Counted from the first letter of the stretch, positions 44,601 through 58,970 are shown. The stretch: 64,000 nt of DNA from Straminergon stramineum (GCA_963920665.1 OY987268.1:23562501-23626500); one strand, 5' to 3'. The notes: generated from the sequence alone by a model not told the origin. Numbers and translations: made by a program.

Positions 44601-45704
44601 AATGACAAGAAGGACCTACAAGTTCTGACATGTCAACTGTTGGTACCCCCACCCAAAGCTTCTTCAACTTGTGCACAAGTGGTTATAGGAAAACATCGAT
44701 GTTGTCTTCCGTCGAAGAGTTTGGTCCCGATATAATCATAGTTAGGCAAATAAAAAAATGTTTTTTAAGAAGATGTGGAGGCAAGTTGTACAAAACCATC
44801 ATCACAAGCCACACTGAATGCTTCGAAGATTGAAAACTATGTGGATTCAATCCATCTAGTGACAAGCCCATCTAGAGGTTCCTAGCACCTCTATTGAAGT
44901 CTGGGAAATTCTCTTCTATAAAATGCCATTGCTTATTGTCCATAGCGGACCTCATCTTCCCGTCTTCGGAGTGATTTTCAGAATGCCACCTCATATGTTT
45001 AGAGAGTTCAGGACATCTAAACATCCTCCTTAACCTTTTTATTAAGGAAAAGTACCACAACACTCTTATTGGAACTGTTTTGGATCCCTCTGCATATCGA
45101 GACTTCCTGCATATTGGACACTTGTCCAATCCCGCTTTCTCCTTCCAATATAAAGTCTTACCGTAGTCACAGCAGTGGATTATTTCATGGGATAGGCCGA
45201 GTTTCATCAACATGGATTTCATCTCATAAGAGTTTTTTGAGCATGCATTACCCACGGGGAGAACATCCTATTTCAAGAAGGTTCAATCTCATCCAAATAA
45301 TGATGGCTCACTAAGAATAGAGTGTACAAGGACATGAGTATTATACTAAATTGTAGCTTGCTGCTACTAGAGCCAGGAAATAGAGACTCGGCAGCTTCGC
45401 AAAGTAATTCTTCTATGATGTTTGTTTGGTCCACTTCATCTTCCTCTAATGACAAGTCATCAAAATCAAAAATGGCATCTTGTTCTTCCATACTCTATTG
45501 ATGAATTTCATCTACATGTGCAAAGAAATTTTCAACCATGTCCTCTAAGTTCACTTCTATGTTGGGCATGGCCTCTTCAAAATACTCAAAGTTAGATGCA
45601 TCGAAATATTGCTCCTCTTCGTGGATGCCTTCTTTTGTTGCAGAAGTATCCCTTGCAAAGTCCTTGTGTTGGGCTACATTTCCCTGAGAAACCAAAAAAA
45701 ACAT
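41656..45704 (-). pseudogene. TNP2-type CACTA transposase, decayed
   Basis: This is the En/Spm-type transposase that would cut the element's ends. N to C on the minus strand: an acidic leader (45.3-45.7 kb); the TNP2 core with WKEKAGLDKCPICRKSRY, RVLWYFSLIKRLRRMF, MRWHSENHSEDGKMR, MVLYNLPPHLLKKHFFICL, MLMWTINDFSAYTLISG and CPICGEG (44.3-45.26 kb); NILFQLPYWK followed by a GTAAGA donor (about 44.2 kb); an intron; DPKHCKKNLCENL and GLKTHNYHILLQQVLP (43.4-43.8 kb); a DUF4218 block with IMHLPIHLVEELFICGPMHT, WMYPFERYMKVLKGFVKNKA and PEGSMAYDYL (42.86-43.29 kb); and a DUF4216-like C-terminus with GHIEEILELNYKRH and KDKWGFTLANYE (41.66-42.33 kb). In-frame stops lie at 45495 (TAG), 44872 (TAG), 44683 (TAA), 43391 (TAG) and 43292 (TAG), with a frameshift near 45256-45275. 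It is therefore not functional. Confidence 0.85.
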
Positions 45705-48700
45705 GATTTGGTGTAATCACTGGAGATGAGCATTGGAAAAGCAAGAACCGGTTTAGATATGCTTCAATTGTACAAAAGAACTAAGATGATGTCCAATCCC
45801 AATTGTCATTTGTATTTACACTTTCCACTAAAACTAATTGTTGAAAAACGTAACTATAGCTATTGATTGCTTCAGAATTATAAGGATAGACAAATTTATG
45901 CATAGCAAGGGAAAGAAAATTGTCACTAAAACATGAATGACGTATTCACTCACAAGAAGTGGTTCTTCTAATTGTCCATCACGTTCATATTTTCAATGGT
46001 GAGTTTCTACAACTTCTATTGCTTGAATCTTGAAACTGTGGCATTTTTCACAACCGCAAGGGTATCTGTGTATGCCTTGTCGAGCAGCCACACCCTTTCA
46101 ATATGGTATGCTTGTCCTAATCGTTCAACCCTCATTTTATTGTCAAACTGCATTACAAGTCTATTTTGTTGTCAAACCTCCCTCCTCATTGCATGCTCTA
46201 TTTCTAATCGTGATTTACGTATTGAAGTTCACATAAAGAATGTTGTACATAAAGGAAAAATTCTACAATGCTCCTAAATCTGAGTGACTGAGTGCAACAT
46301 CAAAGCAAAGAAGAAGCCAATTCTATTCATGAAGACACGCTATATTCATTGTCGTCTTTAAATGAAGAAGAAATTACCAAGTCCCTATTTTCATTTTCTT
46401 TAAACATTCATATTTAATGGACTCTTGAGTTCTCCATCATGTAGATAGTACTTTGTAGCTCAACATATGGACCTTCTTGGAAAATTCAAAGTACCTACTA
46501 TAAAATTTATTTTACTAACCAAACTACTACGTTGACAGCCTCTGCACTTTCATAGTAAGCATTGTTTGCCTTCTGCACACAATTCCATTTTGTCTTCTTC
46601 CGAAAGATGATGCGTCCCTTTGAGCAAAGGAATGAACATGTGCATGTGTGAAAATGTATGGACTACAATTGCATTAAGAAAAATCCTATTGCTAATGCTA
46701 GTTCTCTTTAAAGTGGGTCTCTAGTTACAAGTGCTATGCAATGTGCAACCTCAACATGAAAATGAATGCACATCATCTATAATCACCAACTTCTAAATAA
46801 ATGTCACATGGACGCCTCCTATGCTAACATGGTATGGAACACGTGGCCACACATACTCTGACACATCTTCTACAAGTGCTACATGGCATTAGTATATGGA
46901 AAAGATAAATATGTAAGCAACTACAAAGAATAATGTGATGTATTGCCCCATTATGCGAAGAGTGAGAACTTACTATTCTAATGAACTTGTTTTGGACTAT
47001 GAATGATGCAAACTACAATATGTAACATGATGTACCTTCCAAAGAATGATATGAATAGTATCATGTAAGCAAACAATAAGGAATGAATTGAAATGCAAGA
47101 ACACTAATGTTCGCTTTAGGCATTGAAATAGAAAGATTTCTCACCTTATGTTGGTCTTGGTTGCCATGTCCTTAGTAGCTTTGCCCCTATAATGGAAGTC
47201 TCTCTCTACAATGTAATTACAACGACGAAAAAAATAAATACAAGTAACTTAATAACAAAAGTATTTGGGGGTCCACCTTGACCGTCCACCCTTGTAGCTA
47301 ACTACAATGCATACAAGAGGTCCAACATGTTTAGAGAATGCGGATATATAATGAATGGTAAGGGAAAATTGCAAGTGGATTACTAGAAGATTTGATTCCA
47401 TTGAATAGAGTCCAGAAGATGCAACCTCCATGGTTACTTTAAAGATTTCATGAAAGAAAACAAAGGGATCCTAATTCCAAACATCAATCACATACTCATG
47501 CTATTATTCAATACTAGGAATGTGCATAAATACTATACCACCTAAACACAGTTGCACACTAACTTCATCAGTGAGACACCACAGATAGTTTTCTCATGTG
47601 ACGGAAATCCTCCCTCCTCAAAGTGAGGGAATCAATGATTACACTACAAGTATGAGTATGCAGACACTTTATATTCATAGTGAGCATTGAAGACGATTCT
47701 TCCTTCATCGTACCACATCATCTTCTCTCAAACTGGTATTTTAAAGCATACAAACCAACGTTTGGAGGTCCACTTCAAATTAATCAAATGTCCTCCAAAA
47801 TCAAATAGGGTACAACAATATGAATGTCATGATTGCATTGAACTCCATGTCCATTGCATCTGTGAAAGGAGGTTCATCAAGGTACTTGATGTGTTCATCA
47901 CCTCCTTCAGCTAGAGTTGCTTGCTATTTTGCTCAAGAAAGTTTGAGGACGATAATACGTGTTAAACAACCTGTATATGAATTGGCTAATCGTCAATGAC
48001 TATCACAAACCTTATTTTCTCTACTTCACTGACTGAGCTTAGCTAAATTACAGTTGGGAAGAGGACCAAGGAAAAAATCACTGAGAAATGGTAGCACAAT
48101 TTGTTTCTTCATCAAGTGATAGATTGCTCCTGAACTTTCTAGTAAAAAAAAATCAATACACATGGATGAATGAGTCCTGGCATTAATAATTTAAATTAAG
48201 GAAAGGAAATGTCATTGCTAAAAATAATGCTAGAGACAACATTCCAGTAGTAAATAGTACAAGTGACAAGAGCATATGACATCTGATTAACCATGACCTT
48301 ATGATTGAAAATGTATTGGCCCATCATCACATCCTGTACAACAATTTTAACTTTACGACTCAAGAAAACTCATTATCAAAGACCACAACAGAAAATACTA
48401 TTTGTTGTCAACATCATGGAAACAAAAAATTTGAAGAGCATTCTTCCTAAAAAACTAGACGCATACATAGGCTTCTGTTGTCATAGCTTGTTGTTGTAAC
48501 AATGCAAACACAGAATTCTACTTGAAGCACATTAGAACTATAGGTGGAAGGCAATCTATTTTAAGCCTTAACTTGTAATGCATGAGGCTAGTTTTAACAT
48601 ATAATCAGACTCACAACGTTCAATTGACCTTTCTTTCCGTCTTTTATCTTTGGTGGAAATGCTTTCCGGAGAGGAATTATTGACACAGTTGTCAATGACT

Positions 48701-51700
48701 GAATATGGTGCCCTAATACATGCAAGTCTTTTGAACGAAAACTCTAGCTCTATTGAGGTTGTCCAATTGACAGACACTATAAACACAAAATATTGAAGAA
48801 CAAGGTAGCGGGAATACCTCCTTCAAGATGCGTTACTTGTAGCAGTTCTCAAAGACATGGAAAGAAGGCAAAGTAGGTCTTCTTGGAATGTTGTTTGCAG
48901 ACCCCTATTTTCTGAATACGTTGTCTGTGCACCTCTTGCTTGATGACTTCCTACATGGTGGGACAAGCCGTCACTATCAGAAATTCACATTCTCAATTGC
49001 AGCTTGGGGGCATTTGGAGAGCATATTTTCGCACACACATTTTTAAAACATTTGGCGGAGGCGAGACATGAACCTTCGGGTTCCAGTGTGGCATGCAAGT
49101 GCTTAATGGAAACCTTGCAACTTCTTCAAATGCTTTGGATGTGTGTTGGACGGACTTTTTTGCATCACAAAGTGGACAACCAGATTGGTTCTATCGTTCG
49201 CATAATGGATGACCATCCCAAGCAGTCAGATTTAATTCAGAGGCAGCTGCATGAGGAAGTAAGAAGGAGTAGAACATCATCCTCTTCATACTGAACTTCA
49301 TCCATTACTTGTCATTGTCTATATAATCTTCAAAATACATCCAGAGCTTGTAATTTTATAAACCATGATTACACAATTAATGGTCACATGTACATTTGAA
49401 GTTGGACAAGACTACTTGGGTAACCTAGCAGGAATTAAGTTTAGTTTGAAAAAAGGGTGCACTTATAAGAATTGAAGAACCACAAGGTTGATGGCATTGC
49501 AAATTCCGCAGTTGCCTTGTTCATATGCACACCTGCTTTTCCGTAGCGTTGCTACATAAGCATCGCAGAAGTGGAATCCTCATACAAGCGGAATGACCAG
49601 CCATGGATTGTTACAATTGCGCTTTCAATCATACGAAGGGAAGGCAACAATCTTGAACATCGTTCGTGGAACATAAACGACTATGGAATCAAATGCAGTA
49701 TGACACTCTCTTCCGACTATACTAAATCCCATTTTAGCATGATGGTCGACAAGTAAAAACTGAAGAGTTTCAATACAATCTTCGAGAAGGAGGCCTACCT
49801 AACGGAATAAATGGGCATGCAAAAGTTGGTGTGAGCGTCTTTGCTTCCTAATTGCATGCATGCAAGTTGTTTGTTGTTATGTCCTCTTGACAAACACGAC
49901 TCCATCATGCATCACATGCAGGCCTGTAATTACTTGTAGCTAATTTCAGGGCAGCCGCCATTAATGAGCATGGCTTCGTTGCCATGCTAATTTGGAAAAC
50001 ACTTGCACCTTCCTTGATCACCCAGTCTTTGTGTATCTCTTTAAGATGCCATCATGATGGCTCTTGCTAGACGGAGCTTACAGATTTTTTATGAAACTTA
50101 CGGAAGGTTCAATGCCTTGCTAGTTAAAATTAGGTTTGACTTGGATGGAAAAAATTGAACATGTCTACATGTGACAGTGCTTTCTGGGAAAATGTGCCTT
50201 ATTCCTACTATGCTGGACAGACGCCACCTAGTTCTGTCTATGTAAGCTTTGTGGATTTCTGGTTGAATTTCTTCATTCCTTGTGAATAGTTATGTAGGTT
50301 TACGGCTTGAAATGCAAGGACGTTGAAAACAACTTTAGTAGCACTAGTTACAAGCAAGACACGAAATTGCTGCAAGGGGAGTCTATCTTTGAAGAAAGCA
50401 GAAGAACAAAGAGGTAAGAGCTTAAGTGACAAAAGTTTTCCATTTTTCAGTCATTGTGGGAGCACCGACGAGGATTATTGCGTCAACATATCTAATTCAA
50501 GCGCAAGGGAAGTCTCCACTTGCGATTGAAGTGATCCTATTGAGAAGAAGAACCGCCAGACAAAGGCCACCGAAAACAACTCAACACTTATCGGAAGCAG
50601 CAAGTATAACTTTGGACTACTACAACAAGAAATTACCGTAGAACCTAACTTGGAGGTAAGTGACTTCTTAGCCTGACGAAGGTGGTATATGTGTATGGGG
50701 CATAATGTTGCAAGTTTCTTCTAATTTTAAATCAAAAAGAGAGACCTTGGGGTTTTCATTGACTACACGATGGCAATCGAGGAATTTTTGGAACGGTAAT
50801 TGTGGAATCTCTATCAATGTGAAGTTCCTCTCTCTATAGTGGTATGAATCTCAGAATAATAGGAAAGAGTGCAGTCAAGAAGAGCTAGTATCCACCAACA
50901 ATGAAGGTCTACGAAGGTCATTGGTCGGAAATTGTAAATGAATTCTGATGGCAAAGACACATCTATTTCAAAACACATACTGCCGACTTGATGCTGATGT
51001 AACAAGCAATTGGAGGGTCAAAATTTATATTAAGTCTAAAAGAGTTTGGCTTGTTACTGAGGGTGCGAGAGTAGTATCACCGCAAAGTCACAGTTACTAT
51101 AGAATATGATTATTACTTCAAACAAGTTGAATAAGAGTGGGTTGGACTAAGACCCAGCAACTGTCATTGAGTCAAAACCACAATAGGGTTTGGATGCAAT
51201 TGAAGGCACTAGATCGTAAAAGAACCGTTTTCTTGGTCCAGTGGGAACACAAACGGTTCCTTTGTGGCTTCTTCACCTACTAGTCTATTGATTTATACTT
51301 CTTCAGTTCTACCCAGGTTTGTTTCGTGAGGTTGACTGTGATGTTCTCATTATTACCGGAAGAAAGTGTCCGCTTGTTTGTTTTCAGATTAAAGAAGACA
51401 AAATACAAATTCAAAACAATGATATTTTAACATATCATATATTACAATTGCGAAATTGGTGTATTTTTTGGCTATAGAGGTTCAACGGTAGTCCCTAGGG
51501 CTAGAACCTCTATTACTACAACGTGTCCCAGAGCTCAAATCAAATTGAACTTCGAAGTTAGAGCTCCCAATGACTTACTTCATACTCGTCAATTTTGTTC
51601 AGTAGGAAGATGCACTCCACATCAATTCGTCAAATCAGCGATTTCCCATTACTTTGCATGCCCCGACACCCAATCTATACCTCTTCTAGTTTGTGGTCTG

Positions 51701-54700
51701 AAATTAGACCTTTGGTAAGGTATGTGTCACACTTTTTGGGTTGTACAGTTGTGGAATATCGCCAATTTAATTAAATTGACGTAATAAGTAGGTTTTAAAA
51801 CACATCGCATTCATGACTTCTATAAAAGACTATATAATTCACTATTGAAAAACACCATCATGGTAGAAGAGGTCGTGGACTTCTGATCATGTACTGATCC
51901 TAAGTACTAGATGATTGAGAAGTACTCCGTCCTCAGATGACACTATAATTTATTGTTGTTCTAAGGATGGTTTTGTCGTAGTAAAATTTAGTCAGAAATC
52001 ATGTAATGTTCATGTATACAGGTGTAGTGAAATAGTAGGACCTAGATATTTCATGTAAAAAATAATGACAAGAAAGTAAAGTGCACAGAGCAAAGGCAAG
52101 AAATGGTAGACTACCAGAGGAAGCTATGAAGCCATTGCTAGGATGGAAAACATTTTACACTTGATTACGGTAGTATAGAAGAAAGAATAGTTTGTGTAAG
52201 GCAAACATTGTGAGGGTTTGTGTTAGTGCTAGTGCTTCGTACTAGTCATTGGTAAAAAACAAATGAAAGAACTATTGGGATTACCATAATGTGAATGTAA
52301 TGAAAAAGAAAATACCTTGCTCATTGGTAGTGTAGTTAATGAAAAAAAATTTAAGGATTGAAATCATGTCCTTTATGTGCCGATGAAGCAAACATGTTTG
52401 CCTAGCTAGTAGAAGTGGGCACGTGTCGTTATCCATAGAAAGTGGTATAATTGATAGAGGTTTGCCCTGTATTGATTGGATTTTTTGAAAATGTTGAAGG
52501 TAATCCATAGACGAATTAAAATGAGTCATGGATGTGTACTTGGTATCAACGATTGTTCATCCCTTTCAGTGGAAAGGGAAGAGGTTCAACTTCGGTAATT
52601 GCTGATGTGGACCTATTTTGCGCTATCAGTTTCACATGATAGTGAATACTAAATGGCAATGAATTTGTAGAGTAGTGCTTAGAGATTTTCGTACTCTTGT
52701 TTGTTACTTTCAAATGTACATGAAAGCAATGGCTAACAATAACTCTTAGCCATATATACAGAAATTGATTACAAGGGATGGCCTTAATCCGTTTATGCCT
52801 GAGCAGAATTGAAGCACCTTCAATACTAATGTATGTGATGCAATGATCTTTTATATGAATTGAATTTCTTGTTGTTGAAATATTACGATGACAATGTAAG
52901 GTGCTTGTCCAACATGGTAGGGCATGACCTGTGCATGTTGATTAGTGTTTTGAATGTACAGTCTATCTTGTAGGACATGAATGTACATGTTGACGACGTA
53001 GTCGCTCTAACAATAGTTTTGTTTTTATATAAGGAAGGTGGTGGGAACAACATGCCTAGGTCTTTTTTTTTTTCCATTTACAATCACTCATGTTCATTTA
53101 GTTTGTGGATTGTTCCTTCCAATCCGTTTCTCCTTTGAGTAGTGAATAGACTCTAAAATAAATGAGTGTTTGACACTTTAAATTGGACCCAAGCTTTCTT
53201 CTACAAATTTGATGCGCCAATGGTTCCGACCTCAGTAATAGGAAACTCAAATTGGATTGCAGGTTTTTAAATTCCCAGTGAGTCTCACTTTTCCATGTAT
53301 TCCCAATGCATTACACATCAGAAAAAGTGAGATTCACCAAGAATTTTAAAACTTGGAACCCAATATGAGTTTCCTGTGAGTACAATATTTCATATAAGTC
53401 CTTGGCAATCTAATAGAACGTGTTGAAATGTTCAGGTAGTTTATTGGATTTACAAAAGCTCATTGAACTTGTTGTGGTTGTATGCTAAGCATAAGCATTT
53501 TGTTCAAAAGGAATTATGACAACGTGAATGAGAATAACAGTTTACAGGTATGTGTTTCCCTAAAGAAATTGTTGGATGATGTAAAGCATGTACCTGACAT
53601 TTATTTTTTCCAGGAGTCCTTAATTCTTTAACAGAATATAGTAATAGCAGGAAGGAATAAAAGGACATTGAAGTAGGTATACATCACCGAAGAGAGGGAG
53701 ACAACATCACTTGTCTCTTGAGTTTCTAGAGGAAGGTTGTCAAGACAAGTAGCATGATGAAGGTAGTAAGTGATTGTTACTAATCTGTAAGTAGTCGTGG
53801 TCTGCATTTTCATCTTCAGTGCATGAACTAAGTGGTGAGAAGCACAATAGAATAATGAAATGGACAGAGTTATTTGTTGTAGTAACTTCACAAGATTGAC
53901 ATTGTTGAATTGTGTCCTCACTTTTTTTGAAGAATGGAGTCCGCTGTTGAAAGTGCAATAAATGTTCAAGTAGGAATGATATGTTTGTTTTATTTCCTAG
54001 GAGATTTGAGGAAGATTGAATGAGGGGCTACTATTTAATTATCATGAACAACAAGGGACGCCTATTTATAGGAAATGGTATTGAAAGGTCATGAGAACTA
54101 GTATGTGAATTCAATGTGGTATTTACAAAACACAAAGTACTGCAACGTGAAAGGACAGGGACGATGAACTCATTTGGGAGTACTTTTGGATGCATAGATG
54201 ACAAGAGGATTGAGTGGTACTTGAAAGTTTTAGAGATAAGCTTGAGTAATTATGTTCAAATCATTGAAGTTGTGCATAAGTGACATGCAATGCATGGATA
54301 GTGAAGATAGTAGGTCTTCTAGAGCATGATAAAGACTTCCATGAAATAGTTTAGGCCATACTCTATCAGCTTAAGCGGTCCACCTTTTGATCTCTTATAT
54401 TGTAGTACAAGCTGAAGAGTTCCACTAACTAAGTTTGGAATTAATATAAATCTTTGTGGCGGGAGGTTGATGTCCAATTTAGAAGAGGATGATTAGCACT
54501 AGTGACTCCAATAGTTTGTAAGATTTCAATGCACATATTATGTGATAGCTACATATATGAACTCATGAAGTAGTCCACTAAAATTTCTTATGAAAATTCA
54601 AATATAAGTCCAACACATACGAAGCCCAGAGATGTTGTTGTAACATGAGCCCTAACATTGGAATAACATCTGGTTTGAACATATGGGGGGGGGGCTGGAG

Positions 54701-55794
54701 AACCAACAAAAGTGACTCAAGTATGTCTCAAACTTGTGTTTCAATGAAAGTGCACTAGTTTTCATCTGTTTCACAGAAGTCTTGGAGACATAGCATTTTG
54801 TTGTGGTTGCAATGGGTAATGAATTCATATAAGAATGCATTTCTCATATTGAATAGAATGGAACAAGTTAATCAAAATCCACAAAATCAAAGGAAAGACG
54901 TGGAATCTTTTGACACATGGAAAGAATTTCCTCCTTTGTAGCAGCGGGAAGGGACACTTGCTACGTCCCCACAAAACTCAAAAAGGGGGAATCATAAGGA
55001 TGGAATGTAGTCAGCATCTTCTTCAATGCCTATAACAAGAGCTCTTCATAAATTGTCTAGGAAAGATATCACAACTTCAAAACCCATCTCAAGAACCATG
55101 CGCACCGAAGTTGGGCAATTGCAGTAGTGTGGAGGTCGCAAAAAGGAAGGAAAAAGGGGAGGAGAGTCATCTATTTGGAAGACACAAAGTTAGTTTCGCT
55201 ATAATTGATCATGTAATGTAATATATAGTATTGACTTAGAAACGGAATTGAACTGCAAATCATGTATGTCTCATGAAAAGAGTCAGTCAATGTTAACATC
55301 ATAACGAACCTTAAAGTCAACAACAAATGCAAGAGTTGTATGGAATTAATATATGCTCATGTTTTCAATGGTATGGAGTGGAAATTGGTGCAAGCAGGAA
55401 TGAACTTCCCGTCTAGGGAGATTGTTGCACACAAGTAGGGTCACTGACGGGTATTCACAAATGTCGATGATGCAGTGTTGACCTTTTCCATAAGTGACAA
55501 CAACAAAATGGCCAAAGGGAGTCCCAACGGTCATTCGTTGTTAGCAGGAAGGCGTACAAGACCTTATACCAACGAGTATCCCCTTCGAAGTTTGCCAACA
55601 AACATGGTGGCATCAATGGCAAATGATAATGTCTGTGGAGGACTATAGTGTCATGTCAAAATTCAGAATGTGTCAACTCAGAGGACATTGAAGGCAGTCG
55701 AGATGTGCATTTTGGAGAGGTCAACGATATCTATATAGCAAAGAAATAGTTAGCGTCACTTTTAGGAAGGCATGATGTATCTACTGGTCGTCAA
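45705..55794. other. CACTA interior of about 10 kb, no gene recognised
   Basis: Many 60-113-aa frames occur on both strands, none with a domain I recognise. The longest or least repetitive are 49004-49294 (+), 48568-48786 (-), 53628-53969 (-) and 55346-55534 (-). A run of ten Gs lies at about 54687. The stretch between the two element genes should hold their promoters and may hold captured host DNA. Confidence 0.4.
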
Positions 55795-57551
55795 ATGTGT
55801 CCCTTGTTTGCAAATGAAGAAGCAACTGAAGAGGTAAATTTATACACTTTGTAGGTTTGTTGCAGTGTCCACTAATGTAGCCTTTTGCTAATATTTTTCA
55901 TTATTTTCAAAGATTAAGGGTATACAATATCGTGCATTGAATATTTAAATCCATTTGTAACAATCGAGAAGAAATTTGTGTGAGGAGACGATTACTCTAA
56001 GGTTCAATGCCAAAAATGCATAAATCAATTTTGTGCAGGAGGTATCCAGAGGAGCTTTCAACGACTATGATGATGTGGGATTTTTGATTCCCCATAGACA
56101 GTTTGAGAAGCAGCCAGACGTGGGTGATATGTATAGCGAAGAAGAGAATGCAAATCAGATAGTGGAAAGCACATTGGAGGGACCACTTCCAAACAGAGTG
56201 CCTTCCCAAGTTGTACATGAGGTACACAATGACATGGTCATGCAAGAGATTACATTGGCAAAGGAAATGGCAAAAAGGAAGCAGAGGAGGCAAGCACAGG
56301 CAATAAGGAAAAAGGAAGGCCTTAGGCGGAAAAAAGAAGGTCTTCCAAGGAATTTTCTTTTAGTAGATGAATATATGAGGAAGCCCTACGGAGTGGGAGT
56401 AGGGGATTGGAGGAAGGAGTTGATGGTGTTGTCCCCAAAATTAGATCCAACCATCAGAAATATCAATCAACAACTGGAGGGGGCATTGGTAGAGCTAGCA
56501 GATTGGATTCAACATACATGGGAGTACAATTTGCCTATGAAGTTTGCATTTGTGAAGGAGATCATAGCTCGTGGTGCGACATTGAGGAGGGCAAACCTTT
56601 GGAAAAAAATTCGAAGTAAAGAACCCAAACACGAGGAGATGTCAGATAAACCTTGGCGAATTCTAAAAAGACAATTACAAAGTCCAACAAGTGTTCGGAA
56701 GTCCAAGAGTTGCAGTAGAGCAAATGCAAGCAAAGTCAACTTCGGTAGAACTGGCCCCTCAGGTGAAGTGGGCATTCAAGAGAGATTGAAGAGGACATTG
56801 TGCAGATCTCTAGATCCTGAGGAAATCCGATTCGAGATGGCTCATGACAAAGGATATGGAGGACAATACAAAAGAAAAAAAGAGGAGGTCAATGTTGTGC
56901 ACGGGCAAGGACATGTAGGATTCTTGGTACAAGATGTGCCACAAATCACAGGACATGTAGGCAATTCATATAATAGCACAAACCTACCATTTGATGATGG
57001 CAAACATGATGTCATTGAAGATGACAATGAAAATGATGACGAGCATACAAATGGAGGAAGTGATGGAAACATGACAAGAGAAGGTGTAGAAGCACTGTCA
57101 ACAGTGGAGGTAGTGCAGCATCCTTTGGTGAGGAGTATGATGGAGCGCCTTGAAGCTTTGGAAGCTCAACAAACCACAATCATTGAAGATAGAAGCACAA
57201 CACACATGAAGAAGATGAGCACGGACGCGGTGCACCAAGAAGTGAAAGTGGCAGACAATAATGATAGAAGTGCCATCTTGCAGGTATGTGTTTAATTGGA
57301 GTTTTCTTATCATAGAAGTATCACAGAGGTTAGTCCTTGAGGGAGTTCATTCCATAATATTGATTGCAGTCCGCAGGGTCTTTGTTGTACTTGTGCCTAT
57401 GCAGAAGAAAATGAAAGTCCAAAAGGTAAGTGCCGCATATGTTGTCATTGTCACCGTATCATACTGCATAGTAAGAACGGTGGTTGAATTTTTTTTTAAA
57501 AAGCTATGTGTGCAGATGCACAAATTGTGCACAAATATTCTATGGCCGTGA
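55795..57551 (+). CDS. CACTA second protein (TNPA-like), four exons
   Basis: Proposed exons are 55795-55833, 56039-57283, 57405-57425 and 57516-57551, all joined in phase 0, giving about 446 aa. The start MCPLFANEEATEE is followed by a GTAAAT donor and a TTTTGTGCAG acceptor. The third exon is only 21 nt (KKMKVQK), bounded by TATGCAG and GTAAGT. The second exon has an acidic N-terminus, a basic helix (AKRKQRRQAQAIRKKEGLRR), a block with WEYNLPMKFAFVKEIIARGA and RRANLWKKIR, an acidic D/E/N stretch, and a final helical segment (MERLEALEAQ). In position and layout it fits the accessory DNA-binding protein of plant CACTA elements (Transposase_24/TNPA-like); this is inference. It has no internal stop, unlike the transposase, and is transcribed in the opposite direction. 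Confidence 0.65.
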
Positions 57552-58970
57552 ATAAGAACATCATAGAACTATGTGTGCTAAGATTCACCTGTGTCTCCCA
57601 TTAATGCACATAGTGGTCTTTGCTTTTTTCTCTAAGAGCCATAGTTCTTTGTGTTTTAGACTGCTTGAGAGGTAGATAATTTTATTGTTGACATGGTAGG
57701 AGTAGTATGACCTTAAACTCTGTTTTGGGGTTGCTTTACTTGCTTATGGGGAATGCTGTTGTGTGGCCTTCTACTAGTTGGATGCTTGATAATCCATGAG
57801 CATAAGCAAAGATTCATGAGAGTGAATATTGAAGCCCCCTATTCATTTCTAGGAATTGGAATTCTTCAGTATTCATGTGGCTTCATTTGGCTTCCCAACT
57901 TCGTGCACATACTTCATATTAAGCAATGTCTTTTTGGTGTTAAATGTCATTCTCAGTTGCTGTCACCTTCATTGCAATGCAAGTGGTTTGCTAATGAATG
58001 ATTAGATTAGAAATGCTTGGTCGAGGAGATTGAAATTTATCAACTTGGATTTTTTTCAGTTGTTTTTGAGTACTATATGGTTTCATAGAAGAAGGTATTG
58101 TTTTGTTCCACATGTGAAGAATAGCCTTTTTCTTTGGGTAGATGGATTGATTGGCTATGTGGAAAATTGCATGCAATATGTGGAGATGACGCCAGAATGT
58201 ATGCAAGATGTTGAAGAGGGCATAGAAGAGGGAGGACGCCATAGAATGTTCAAACCTAGGCTCTCTAAAAAGAGACTTAGGCATGCTTGAACGGAGTGCA
58301 TGGCTCAATGGGCAACGGAGGAGCACTTCATAGAAGGGGGTTAAACATTTCCAAAGGTGAAGGCATGTGCAAGCAAGGTCAAATCCACACTGTCAGCTAG
58401 CAACCATCCTATACCAATCCAACTTCTCAGTGGTTAAATAGGATTCCTCAATATTGAAGACTTAGACATAGTGGAAGTTTTAATTTTGTTCAACTGTAAA
58501 TCTATATGTAAGTGAAGGGAAGCTTGAAGTGTTGGATAAGAAAAAATGTTGGTACATGGAAGGGTACATTATACAGTGCATTGCATCAGTATTTATGCGG
58601 CAATTGGATTAGGTCGACCTACAGAAATGTTGGCAGAAGTAGTTGACTTGCAACAACAGGGTTCATTGCACACAAACATGTGGTACATGTATTTGCATGC
58701 ACATGTGAATCCATCTTGTTGAACATGAGGCAATAAATTTATAAACAAGTATGCATTTGTAAGTGTAATTTGATCAGCACAAGTAGTTTCAGTTCTAAGT
58801 GACCATGTAGTGTAATGAGAACATGATGACATTCTAGCACCAGAAACTATCGCATGGGAATTGAAATATATGAAATTCACTGAAGACCTCAATCTTCATA
58901 CAGATCTGTAAATGAAACGATCAACAATGACAAATTGGTTAGGAATGGTAATGAATGTACCATAAACAAA
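57552..58970. other. CACTA interior, right part
   Basis: No protein domain was recognised; frames reach 111 aa. It presumably includes the 3' UTR of the second gene. Confidence 0.4.
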
